From: Calocera cornea HHB12733
Lineage: Eukaryota; Basidiomycota; Dacrymycetes; Dacrymycetales; Dacrymycetaceae
DNA length: 64,000 nt
Assembly (NCBI GenBank): GCA_001632435.1
Contig: KV423926.1
Span: 103,969-167,968, forward strand
Direction of reading: 5' to 3'
Shown here: positions 36,353 to 45,896 of the stretch, in pieces
Layout of the letters: every line of letters starts with the position of its first letter
Numbering within the stretch: the first letter of the stretch is position 1
Notes under the pieces: generated by a model
What the model was told of the DNA's origin: nothing
Databases searched by the model: none
The model's input: only the letters and a program-made list of their open reading frames with translations
Made by a program: the position numbers and the translations under genes

Positions 36353-37056
36353 CATCCTTCTCTCCCGCCTGGTCATCAACCCGCCACCCACTAGCCTCCC
36401 CCTAGGCTCGGCCCCGCGCATCCACCGCAACAGGCACCCTCGCACAGTGGCCGATCCCCGCCCCAATCCGCGCCAGCGTGCCAGCGTGCCAGTGGCGCAC
36501 ATCCGGACCGGCCCCGGGCGCGCACGCGCAGGCGCCCTACCTGGACCGGAGGGAGATTGCGCGCGTGCGGGAGAGGGTGGGGGCAGCCGTGTGCCGTGCG
36601 TGTGGGAGGGGGAGGGGGAGGCGGAAGGTTGGTTGGTTGTGGGCGGGTGGTTAAAGGGATGGGGATGCTGCTGGTGCTGCTGGTGCTGCAGCCGGCGCCG
36701 GTACCGCTATTAGTGGGCAGCCTTGCGACGACGTCGCATGCGCGCATGCGTATATGTGCCGCTGAGGAGACAGTAACCTCGGGGAAGCAATGAGAATGAG
36801 AATGAGAATGGGGTTCATGGTTCCTGAGCGTGTGCTACTAGTACAGTACAGTACAGCAAGCGCGGAGCATCCAGTATGAGCACAGCAGCGCAGCATACGT
36901 ATCCCTATCATGCGGTTGCGACCAGGACAAGTACAAGTACAAGAACACTTTTTCGAGCCGAGCCGAGCTGAGCCGAGCCGGATCCCGCGCCGCGCATGTT
37001 GACCGCCGTCCAGCGTCCAGCGCCCGGGACGGGGCACGCCTGACCCAACGTCGAGC
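36353..37056. other. GC-rich low-complexity spacer
   Basis: It holds short runs of GGGGGA, GAATGA (36787-36812), AGTAC (36838-36855) and GAGCC (36957-36980) repeats. An open frame on minus (36651-37514) runs through it but overlaps a better candidate and consists largely of Arg-rich translation of GC-rich DNA. Confidence 0.45.
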
Positions 37057-38164
37057 TCAGTCAATCCCGACGGCCCTGGCAGCGCGCTCGAGCGCCCAGA
37101 CCCTCCATCCCTCCCTCGCCCCGCCAGCTCCGGCCTGCATGGCCCTCGCGCCCCGCACCGCGGCCGCCATCCCCATCCCCGTCCCTCCCTTGGCGTCGTC
37201 GTCGAAGAACAGGCCGCCCAGCTCGGCGCGCGCCGGGTCTGCCGTCGCCCACGCCCACGCCGCGCCCCGCTCCGTCTGCGTCCCGCTCGCTCTCGTGCGC
37301 TGCAGCGGGACAGGGAGCGGGACAGGTAGCGGGGCGGGCGGTCCGGCCCTCCCCCTCCCGTTCCCGTTCCCGGTGTTCGCAGCAGCAGCGGCCGCGGCGG
37401 GCGTCGTCGGCGCGCCCGGAGCCGTAGCCGGAGCCGGAGTCGCGCTCGGCCCCTGGCGCGTGCTCGCGAGCATGACCAGGTCAGGATAGCTGACCGCCCT
37501 CGTCCGCGCCGCAAAGCGCTCGTGCAGCCCCTCGTCCGTCTCCGGCGAGGCGTGCTCGGGCGTGTCCCGGTCCAGGCCCAGGTCCAGGTCCAGGTCGGGG
37601 CGGGAGTAGGCGTACGCGTAGGCGTATGTGTGTGTGTGCGCGTTGCGGGGCGGGGTGGGCGGGGAGCCGGAGAGGGGTGTGTGGGTGAGGGAGGGGAGGG
37701 GGAAGGTGGGCGCTGCGTGGGAGCTGGCTGTTAGCTGCAAGCTCGTCGAGGGAGAGGGAGAGGGGCTTACACAGGCGTAGGACGCCCATCCTGTCCTCGT
37801 TGGAGAGCACGCGGCGCACGCACTCGTCGACGCCGAGCTCGTCCTCCCCGTCGAGCCTCTGCTCGCCCCACCCCTCCCCCTCCCCCTCCCCCTCCTCATC
37901 CCCCTCCTGGCCCTGGCGCAGCCAGCCGAACTCGAGCTCCGCCTCCCTGGGGAGCCAGCCGGCGGAGCAGAATGGGTCCTCCTTCTCGCGGAGTGGGGAG
38001 GCGAGTGCGGAGCGGGGGATTGCGCGGAGGTGCGGGGAGCGGGTGGGCGTGGGGAGGGCCGTGCGTGCTCTGGGTGGGTGGGGGTGGGGGTGGGCCGGTG
38101 CGGGGGAGGCGAGGGAGGTGAGCGGGCGCGTTGTCGGGTGGGTGTGGGCGCGCGGGAGGGACAT
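37057..38164 (-). CDS. Low-complexity protein of unknown function
   Basis: I do not recognise this protein. A two-exon model starts at 38164 and ends at 37057. The first exon runs to about 37770, with the donor CTGT|GTAAGC. The acceptor is either after CTAACAG or, more likely by intron length, after CCACGCAG. The N-terminal part is Pro/His/Thr-rich, then has a sharply acidic stretch (EGEGEGEG) and a short helix-like segment LGVDECVRRVLSNEDRMGVLRL. The second part has Asp-Leu repeats from a 6-bp repeat (near 37570-37600) and a FFDDDAK motif, and ends AARAVGID. The coding case rests on a shared frame across a plausible intron and on polar, compositionally biased content; GC-rich DNA could produce this by chance. 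Confidence 0.4.
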
Positions 38165-39420
38165 GGTCGGGGATGGGATGCAGGGTAGCAGGTGAAACGA
38201 ACGGCCGGCTGGGGCGAGCACCGTGTATTATATGCATGCGCCCGATCGCCGTCCCTCTCCTCCCCGCTCCCCGCTCCTCACGCCTCCCGCCTCACGCCTC
38301 ACTCCGCCCAAGCCAAACGCGGGGGACGCAAGCTCCCGCCCCTTTCCACTCCACTCCTCCCTCATAGCCTGGGGCAACGGCGACCAGACCACACTCACCT
38401 CACCTCACCTCACCTCACCTCACCTCACCCGCGCCGTACAAGCTCTCAGGGTCCCCCCTGCGGGAGGGGAAGCACCGCCACCGTTGGGGAACGGAGCGGG
38501 CGGGTCCTAAGGGGCGGGGGAGGACGGAGGCGGGGGCCTTCTGCTACAACCGCGCCAGGGACGTCTCGGGTGTGTACCGCTGTAGGGGATGTGGTGTGGG
38601 CCACTGCTTTTCCTGGTTCGGCTCGGATGCTCCATCCCCCCTACTGGACCTCACGCGTCCATCTACGTCTCCGCGCGTCGCTGCCCCTTCTTGACAAAAG
38701 CGCGAGCGAGGGCTGCCCCCCGACTCTTCTGGCCCATAGTATGTACCAGGCCGAGCTTTACCTCGCCGGCTCGACGCGAGGACAACTGTACCCGGGCAGG
38801 CTACCGTACACCAGCTACACTAGCTACAGTAGTTACAGTAGTTATGCACTGGATCCGATCATCAAACCTGCGATCCTTCCGCCGTGCTCTGCGGACTTGC
38901 AGAGCACATACGGCACCCCGGCTGGCAGTGGCAGTGGCAGTGGCAGTGGCGGGTCCTGGCTGGAGAACGGGGCTGGGGACTGGGATCTGGAAGTCCCGCT
39001 CGCACCGTGCGATCGTCCAGTGTTCACTGAGTGGCCACCGACCGTGGGCCGGCCAGGGGCCGGGCCGGTGCACCTCAATGGGCCAAGCCTGCAGTTGATC
39101 CAGTCCATCCGAGCGTGGGTGCCGCAAGCAGCAAGCAGCAGCGGTGTCGGTTGTCGGCCCACAAACGCCTGCCAGATGACAAGACCTGGACCTGGACCTG
39201 GACTCGGACTCGGGGAAGCCGGAGCCAGTGGCCAGCCGGCGGGTTGAGCGCAACGGGGCCCGGCCGCAAGTGTGTGATGGACGGCCCGGTCCTGGGAGAC
39301 AGGAGGTTGAGGTCGAAGTACTGGACAGGGTTGAAGGGGGTGAGGGAGGGCGAGCACGGCTGCACACAGCTGTACCACACCCGTGCGCCCACTGAGTTCC
39401 ACGGAAGGATAGCGAGAGAC
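38165..39420. other. GC-rich region with short tandem repeats
   Basis: It contains a CACCT pentanucleotide run (38394-38430), a 12-bp ctacagtagtta-like repeat (38812-38845), a GGCAGT hexanucleotide run (38928-38952) and a CTGGAC run (39186-39203). The open frame at 38192-39247 crosses these without recognisable domains. Confidence 0.45.
38394..38430. repeat. (CACCT)n microsatellite
   Basis: About seven pentanucleotide units. Confidence 0.9.
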
Positions 39421-39728
39421 GTGCTGGCCATTCCCTGCCAAGTCCCTTGCAAAGGATTGGAAGCAGTAGAGAGGGCGAGGGAGGGCGCGTCTTCGGCGAT
39501 GACCGTCATAGTAGACACGCTGAGTCTACAGGGCATAGCGGCGACGTGCTGGCCGCTTCCTGCCAAGTCCCATGCGAAGGATTGAAAGCAGTAGAGAGGG
39601 CGAGGGAGGGCGCGTCTTCGGCGATGACGATGACCGTCATAGTAGACACGCTGAGTCTACAGGGGCATAGCGGCGACGTGCTGGCCGCTCCCTGCCAAGT
39701 CCCTTGCAAAGGATCGAAAGCAGTGAAC
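39421..39728. repeat. 125-132 bp tandem repeat, 2.4 copies
   Basis: Units start with gtgctggcc at 39421, 39546 and 39678; the third is partial. Copies are nearly identical and differ mainly by a 6-bp duplication (gatgac) in the second. Each full unit carries an inverted repeat gtagac...gtctac that could form a small hairpin. Confidence 0.88.
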
Positions 39729-39829
39729 AGTATGACGAGCGCGCGACGGGTCAGGCACATCACCCGCGTTACGCCCGCATGTCACAGCGTGCTCGGCCGA
39801 AGCGTCACACTGGGTGAAGCACAGTCACA

Positions 39830-40625
39830 CTGGGTGAAGCACAGCAGGTCGGGAGGTGCTGGACGCTGGCGGGCAGCTCAGCTGGGGGGGTTGGGGGGGA
39901 GGCACGATGGAGTAGAGAGCCGGAGGGCAGGGGAGGGAGAGCCCGTGACCAGCGAACAAGCCATGTCCGCGGGCAGCCCGATAGACAGCGTGCTGGCCAT
40001 TCCCCCGTGCGCACTCCACCCGAAGAGCAACGAGTGACAGACCGCAGCATGGCGAAAAGCAGAGCAGATAGGGAAGAGCATAGAGAGCGGAGGGGTGAAC
40101 ACATCTTCCCCTGATGACACGCTAGCGCCACGGGCAGAGAGCCGGTGGTACTGGGCCGCGACGGGTAGGATGTGCGGGGCACCGTCGCTCCGTTCCATCA
40201 TCGATGGAGGATGACGTTGTTGAGGGAGGGACCGGAGGGCGATAGGACCAGACGACGATCGGACTGAATGATAAAGGGGCGAGGCGTCGTAAGCATCCAG
40301 ACGAGGAGAGGAGACGGGTAGGAGTCCAGCGAGGAAGGTCTGGAGGGCCGGGGGAGGCGGAGCACGCAAGCACCATATTGGCCCGAAAGAGCATTAGATG
40401 CTCAGGCCAAGCAGGCAGCGCGTGTTGCGCTCTCTCCTCGCCCCCCACTTCAGTGCGAGCAGATGGTGGAAGGGGCACCAACCCGGCGTGTCGATCTGGC
40501 GCGAACGGAAGGGAGGTTTATATACCCACCCGGGCGGTGCTACGAAGGGGAAAAGCCGTCTGCTTCCGGTTGCCAAGAGCCTGACTCGCGTGCCGTGGTT
40601 GTTTAGGGTGCGCTCCCTCCGCTTC
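39830..40625. repeat. Segmental duplication, copy A (partner 42795-43820)
   Basis: Diverged homologue of 42795-43820. Matching landmarks in the same order are aagccatgtccgcg / aagacatgtccgcg, agcagatagggaagagcat / accagatagggaacaccat, gagcagatggtggaaggg (identical in both), and the ccgtctgcttccgg / acgtctgcttccgg block preceded by a tatatac motif. No convincing coding content. Confidence 0.75.
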
Positions 40626-41061
40626 GGGACATTTTGAGAATGTGGCCTGCTGTAGCTCAGTCGTCGGATATCCTGGACATGCGCATAGTGAACATACAGT
40701 ATTGCAGTCCATATTGGCGGGTTCGCGTTACGGTTCGAAACGGTACTTGCAACAAACCCGATGTCGAATCACGAGTGCTTGGCTGTCCGCTCCATATGTA
40801 TGTAGCCGTACATCAGCACGCGGACATCATTCCCCGATACCTTCTATTCCTGTTGCATGAGTCCAAGCTGTACCTCCCGTCTGATTCGAACCTGTTCCCC
40901 ACGATCACGGAGGTTCCCAAACCACCATCCCTCTACACGCCGTCAGCGAACTCTCAACAAAGGGGAGGACAGGTGGTCTTCTTGGGAGGAAAGGGTCGTT
41001 TGACTACCCTGACTGGCTCTGCCACATATCTCGGAAAGAAAATCGTCTACTTCCGGTCCCC
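40626..41061. other. Spacer with tRNA-like pol III motifs
   Basis: At 40658-40672 there is an A-box-like tagctcagtcgtcgg and at 40732-40742 a B-box-like ggttcgaaacg. The acceptor and D stems do not pair, so it is not a functional tRNA model. The open frame 40634-41209 is unsupported. Confidence 0.3.
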
Positions 41062-41527
41062 GTGCGTGACTTGCGTGACTTGCATCTTTTGTGACTTGCG
41101 TGACTTACGTGACTTGTGTGACCTGCGTGACCTGCATAACTTGCATGACTTGCGTGACTTGCGTGACCTGCGTGACTTGCATGACTTGCGTGACTTGCAG
41201 CCTGCGTGACTTGCAGCCTGCGTGACTTGCATGACTTGCATCTTCTGTGACTTGCGTGACTTATGTGACGTGCGTGACGTGCGTGACTTGCATGACCTGC
41301 ATGACTTGCGTGACTTGCGTGACCTGCGTGACTTGCATGACTTGCGTGACTTGCAGCCTGGGTGACTTGCGTGACCTGCGTAACTTGCGTGACTACATTG
41401 TACGTGACTTCCCGCGACGCAGGACTCGCGTGACTCGGGTGACTTGCGTGACTTGCGTGACGTGCGTGCGCCGTGAGGTGTTTCGCGTGACTCTCGTGAC
41501 TCCCGTGACTTGCGTGACTTGCGCGAC
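41062..41527. repeat. 9-bp minisatellite, consensus GTGACTTGC
   Basis: About fifty units of RTGACYTGC over 466 bp, with point variants and a higher-order pattern marked by inserted cttgcagcctgc and catcttNtgtgac segments. The length of three codons keeps several frames open, giving artefactual VTC, DLR and KSR repeat peptides. Confidence 0.95.
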
Positions 41528-41639
41528 TGATGTTGGTTGTTTACGGCACGCTCCCTGCCGCCAAGCTTGCCAGGCCGACCCACCATCGCAGTTTACTCCA
41601 CGCTCTGTCCCGAGAGTGCTAATTGTCCACCTCCTTTTT

Positions 41640-42050
41640 TTTATAAGCCTCACTTTCAGTCAGCACCTAGGATCATACGGGAACCCCGACCCCCCTCCTT
41701 GTCCTATCTCTCTGCGCAACCCAAGTCCATAAATATACAACAACCCAAGCGAGCAAGTCAACTGCCGAGCACCAACAGTCCGCGCCAGTCTCATTTCCCC
41801 ACATCCTGCCTCCATCCCTCCGCGCCCCGCCCGCCCGCAGGTTAAGCAGCATAAGCCGCAAAGCGTCCGCCTCCTCCCCCCCTGCCCGCCCTGCGTGCCC
41901 GGTCCGGCCCGCAGCACCCGCACCCTCTGCCTCCTCTCCAACCGGCGCTTCTCTTTCTTCGCGAAGCGCTCCGAGCCCGTTTCTCTGGCCCGGGATGGGG
42001 CGCGTGCCGAGTGCGCCTGTACCGGCGCCGGGGGGCGCGCTGCGCAATGG
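41640..42050 (-). pseudogene. Decayed 3' end of the gene at 44094-45896
   Basis: It aligns with the last ~150 coding bases and the 3' flank of the BAR/Pil1-like gene (43910-44260). The reading on minus shows RRLERRQRVRVLR and then GGQGG, compared with RRLEREERERVLR and GGQGG in the intact gene, but the frame is lost after that point and the stop is displaced. The flank also matches (aagcgagcaagtca versus aagcaagcaagcca). It is part of the tandem segmental duplication. Confidence 0.75.
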
Positions 42051-42180
42051 CCGACTATTACACCCGATTAACTGTCCCAGTCTCAGCTGCAACTTGTTCC
42101 CATCCATTGTGCAATACCCGGCGCCCTGCCCGATACAGACTGTCCTCCAACCATTACAAACGTTAAGATGCATCCCATCA

Positions 42181-42228
42181 ATGGAAGAGAGGGAAAAGTA
42201 TGCGCAGATTGTTCGAAAATCCCTTGAT
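42181..42228 (+). pseudogene. Orphan fragment of S33 hydrolase exon 2
   Basis: An in-frame stretch reads MEEREKYAQIVRKSL, against VEEREKYAQVVGDFL at the end of the intact hydrolases, and most bases also match the copy A gene. Only ~45 bp are recognisable. It lies on the same strand as the exon-2-less relic at 35646-36262 but 6 kb away. Confidence 0.55.
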
Positions 42229-42794
42229 CGAACAGCTTGCACGGCGAGGACGCGTTGGTTTGCTGATGCCACCGATTTCTTGAGAGCGAGTGTTACGTTG
42301 TCGTGTATAAAATACAAAGCAGTTCCCGCCTCCCCAACAGACTCGGCATCCCACAGGAATTCCCAGGAAGCACTTCACGTTGCACAGTATGTTCACGCCG
42401 ACCTCATAAATAACGCCCTGCTGCCTGAAGATATACCGTACGTTGAGCACACCTAGCTGGATGAGCTGCCAACGAGCAGCATCCCTCTGGATGCTGCAGC
42501 ACTCAAGGGCAGGGTGTGCTGAACGTTCCGAGCATGGCCGGCTGGAGGTAAAGGCAGAGTAGGTGAGTGTTGGGAAGGGAGAGCAAGCACGTCTATGCCA
42601 AAGCCACATAATACAGTGGACCAAATGTGGCCCACAGTGGATTTGGAAGGGGACGTGCTGGCCACTCCCCGCCAAGTCACAGACATATACATAGCAGTAG
42701 AGTCAAAACAAGCACTCAGCGGGTTGAGCACATCTTACACAGTTGCCCAGAACAGTCGGCTCAACACAAGTGTCAAGCTGGACTGAATCAGAGC
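42229..42794. other. Repeat-island spacer
   Basis: No gene recognised. It includes the motif gacgtgctggccactcc (42653), which recurs in the 125-bp repeat at 39421-39728. Confidence 0.4.
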
Positions 42795-43820
42795 CGTAGG
42801 AATGTGCTGAACACTGTTGGGCAGCTCCGCCAGGGTGTGGAGGGAAAATACAAGGAGAGAGAGAGAGAGAGATAAATAGGCAGGAAGAGGGAAGGAGGGG
42901 AAGGGGGGGGGGATAACACGTGGATCCTCGTTCTGACCTAGCCGACAAGACATGTCCGCGCGCAGGGAGATACAGCACGTGTTGTCCACTCGCCACCCAC
43001 GCCGTCCAAGAGGACAGCCATCAACAAGACAGAGTGATGTGGTGCAGACCAGATAGGGAACACCATCAGGAGCCGCGGGCCGAACACATTGTGCTCGTGA
43101 GCAGTGCAATCAGCCCCTCCGCAGTGAGCTCGGGGGTACTGCGTGGCAATGAGCAGGATGTGTTGCACGCCGCAGCTCCCTTCCCTCATCAAAGGACGAC
43201 GGGACAATACCAGGGGNNNNNNNNNNNNNNNNNNNNNNNNNNNNNNNNNNNNNNNNNNNNNNNNNNNNNNNNNNNNNNNNNNNNNNNNNNNNNNNNNNNN
43301 NNNNNNNNNNNNNNNNGCGGGTGGCGGAGCCCATCAGGGGAGGTCCCAGATGGAGCGGGGCCCGGGAGGAGCGCGGCCGGGTGAGCACTGAGAGGCTGGA
43401 AGACGGAGTGGGCTGACGAGGAGGAGGCCGACGCGGGCGAAGGGTGTGCGGCTGGCGGGACTTGATCGCTTCATGGCGGTAGTCGGAGGGAGCGCAAGCC
43501 AGCGAGGGCAAAGCCCGACGAGAGGCGCGCAGCGACAAGAGACGGTAAGGCGAGGGGAGGCGGCGCACGAGCTTGCCTTGCACACCAGAAGAGCAACATG
43601 CTCAGGCGCAGAAGGCCGCCCGCGCTCCAGCTCCAGTGGGAGCAGATGGTGGAAGGGAAGCAACCGGCGCCCTGTCCGATACGGAGGAGGGGCGGGGCCG
43701 ATATACCCTTCCCAGGCTGTGCCACAGACCTAGAAGAAAAAACGTCTGCTTCCGGTGACCCGGTCACTGCGGGTGACGCGTGACTCACTCAGGCTGATTC
43801 GGGTCGTTCCGGGCACGCTC
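42795..43820. repeat. Segmental duplication, copy B (partner 39830-40625), with gap
   Basis: Homologous to 39830-40625, with many indels and an inserted GA microsatellite (42855-42873). It is interrupted by a run of 100 N. Confidence 0.75.
43217..43316. other. Assembly gap of 100 N
   Basis: Exactly 100 undetermined bases, a conventional size for gaps of unknown length. It falls inside the duplicated segment, so repeat collapse is a likely cause. Confidence 0.98.
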
Positions 43821-44093
43821 CTTTCCTTCCCAATCTCCCACCGTGGTTGGCGGTCTAGGGCTGCGAGGCCAGACCGCCCCTCAAGTAATATTTATTCACA
43901 GTTTTCCAATATCCAATCACTTTCAGAATAATACACGGAACGTACGTTCACTCAAGCAGTTAAAGTCCGTAGATACATAACAAACGAACCAAGCAAGCAA
44001 GCCAATTGCCCAGCACCAGGACCAGCGCCCGCGCCAGCCTCACTTTCTCACATCCTGCTCACTAGCTCGCCCGCCCGCGCCCGCGCCCGCAGC

Positions 44094-45896
44094 TCACGCA
44101 GCATAAGGCGGCAAATCGTCCCCCTCTTTCCCGCCCTGCCCACCTGGCGCATACTCCCCCCTCAGCACCCGCTCCCTCTCCTCCCTCTCCAGCCGGCGCT
44201 TCTCTTCCTTCGCTAGGCGCTCGCTCTCCGTCTCTTTGGCCGGGACGGGGGGCGCGCTGCTGCTGCTGCTGCTGCTGCTGCTGCCGGCGGGACCGTGGTA
44301 CGCCGAGGGCGGCGCTCCGCTGCCCGTACCCGACGCTGCCGCGCCGCCGCCCAGGAGTATCCGGTCCCTCTCGGCCCTCTCGAGCGCGCGCTTCTCCTCC
44401 TCCGCGGTTGGGAACCTTCCCGCGCTTTGTCTCACAGGCAAGGACGGCGGACTGCCCGGGTTCGCGGGAGCGGGATGGAGCCCCTCCCTCCTCAAGCTTC
44501 CCGACTTGGGCCCCGGCCCCGCGCCCGCGATGGGCACGCCGGTCTCAGCGATCGTCGGCACCGCGCCCGTAGTCGCCGGTACCACCTCTTCGGCCCCCGT
44601 CGAGCCCAAGCCGGCAGAGGGGACGCCGGCGACAGCCTGTGATATCGAGGCGCGGCCCGCGAGCGGGGAGAGCGTCGGGCTGGTTGTGGGCGGGGGGAGC
44701 GGCGCGGGGGCTTGGTTGAGCGCTTGGGGGTTCAGCGGCGGGGGGGAGCTGGCGAGCACCGGGTGTGTCGCTAGCGGGGAGGTGGGCTTGCCTGCGCCCG
44801 CGCCTGCGCCTGGGCTGGTGGGGGCGGTGCCTACGGGCCCCTGGGGCGTCGAGGCGGGCGCCACGAACCTGCTTGGCTGGGGGAGGATTGCGCTCGGCGG
44901 GGGGGCGGTGAGCCCCGAGGTCGGGGGCGCGATGGCCGACTGGGGTGCTGCCTCCGCATGGGCCAGCTCGGGCAGGTGCGTCTCCCCGAACGAGCGGCGG
45001 TCGCTCGCCGCGCGGGAGAGGGAGGCGCCCTGCCCCGGCAGGGGGAGCGGCTGCAGCTGGCCCGGGGTGTACGTGTCCAGCGCATGCTGCACCGCGCTCT
45101 TCACGTCGGCCGTCTTCTGCGCCCCGGCGTACTCGACGGGGTACGCGGCGGTGCCGGCCAGAGCGGTGTTGGCCGCTGTCGGCGCGCCCGTCACGGCGGG
45201 CGGGATGAGGTCGACGAGCTCCTCTGCGCCCCTAGCGAGGAGCAGCAGCTTGTCGGCATACTCACGCACCGCGCGCCACTTGGCCCGCTCGGCCTCGCGC
45301 ACCCCCTCCCGGCGCGCGCGCAGCACACGCCCCTCGAGCTCGAGGTCCTCCGCTTCGCCCTGGGCGAGCGCGGCCTGCAGCCCCTGCCGCTCCTGCTCCG
45401 TCTTGGCGCGCTCGAGCTGGGCCTGGGCGGCCGCCCGTGCCGCGCGACGCGGGGCGAGGAGCTGCTCGGCGTCCCGCAGCTGCTTGAGCGGGCCGCGGGC
45501 GTCGCCGCCCAGGGCGTGGCCGAGCTGTGAGGCGAGCACGCCCGAGGTGTAGTTGAGCCATGCGAGGCGGTCGGCGACGTCCTTGACGTCGGGCTCCTGG
45601 TCCTGACCCCAGAGGTAGATGTCGCGTGCGTGGGTGGTCGCGGACTGTGCGACGGTGTCGAATGCGATTGCGAGCGACTTTGCGCTTGTGATGACGAGCT
45701 GGAGGGGGCGGAGGGCGGCGGGCACGTGGGGCGAGTACTGCACCTGCAGCGACCGGAGCGAGTTGGTCAGCTGGTCCAGCGCGTGCGTGCGCGACGACGG
45801 GCCGGGCGGGGGCGAGCCGGGCGGGGCCGAGCCGTGGTGCGCGTCCGTCAGCTGCGACAGCGTCGACTGCAGCTTGGTCGTCAGGTTCGTCAACAT
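44094..45896 (-). CDS. Coiled-coil protein with BAR/Pil1-like N-terminal half
   Basis: Single-exon gene, 600 residues from the ATG at 45896 (an in-frame ATG at 45971 adds 25 residues). Residues ~45-255 are helical: a segment with IYLWGQDQEPDVKDVADRL, then a long charged coiled coil (~150-235) with KQLRDAEQLLAPRRAARA, then AKWRAVREYADKLLLLARGAEELVDLIPP. The order of features (WG-x-D near helix 1, LK-x-R-E-like linker, RR-rich helix, EY-x-K-L end) recalls the BAR-type fold of eisosome proteins Pil1/Lsp1, but this is inferred by pattern and is not certain. Residues 255-500 are Pro/Ala/Ser-rich. Then comes a Ser run from a CTG microsatellite (44257-44283), and two short charged segments of the form EEKRxLERxERxRxL (~residues 500 and 570). 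The end is DDLPPYAA. A decayed 3' copy lies at 41640-42050. Confidence 0.65.
   Translation of the reverse strand: MLTNLTTKLQSTLSQLTDAHHGSAPPGSPPPGPSSRTHALDQLTNSLRSLQVQYSPHVPAALRPLQLVITSAKSLAIAFDTVAQSATTHARDIYLWGQDQEPDVKDVADRLAWLNYTSGVLASQLGHALGGDARGPLKQLRDAEQLLAPRRAARAAAQAQLERAKTEQERQGLQAALAQGEAEDLELEGRVLRARREGVREAERAKWRAVREYADKLLLLARGAEELVDLIPPAVTGAPTAANTALAGTAAYPVEYAGAQKTADVKSAVQHALDTYTPGQLQPLPLPGQGASLSRAASDRRSFGETHLPELAHAEAAPQSAIAPPTSGLTAPPPSAILPQPSRFVAPASTPQGPVGTAPTSPGAGAGAGKPTSPLATHPVLASSPPPLNPQALNQAPAPLPPPTTSPTLSPLAGRASISQAVAGVPSAGLGSTGAEEVVPATTGAVPTIAETGVPIAGAGPGPKSGSLRREGLHPAPANPGSPPSLPVRQSAGRFPTAEEEKRALERAERDRILLGGGAAASGTGSGAPPSAYHGPAGSSSSSSSSSAPPVPAKETESERLAKEEKRRLEREERERVLRGEYAPGGQGGKEGDDLPPYAA

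Noticed and set aside
36651..37514. 287-codon Arg-rich minus frame
   Set aside because: It overlaps the 37057-38164 model in another frame and has the composition expected from random GC-rich DNA.
38192..39247. 351-codon plus-strand gene
   Set aside because: It runs through several microsatellites, has no domain and no homologous blocks; treated as chance open frame.
40655..40765. Functional tRNA gene
   Set aside because: Acceptor and D stems do not pair although box-like motifs are present.
41062..41527. CRISPR-like array
   Set aside because: Units are 9 bp and contiguous, without spacers, in a eukaryotic genome.
41047..41586. Arg/Lys/Ser repeat protein on minus (and Cys/Val/Thr on plus)
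   Set aside because: Pure translation of the 9-bp minisatellite; period of three codons keeps frames open without selection.
44236..45552. 438-codon plus-strand open frame
   Set aside because: Antisense shadow of the Ala/Pro-rich gene on minus. The minus frame spans the whole region with a stop and a decayed homologue.
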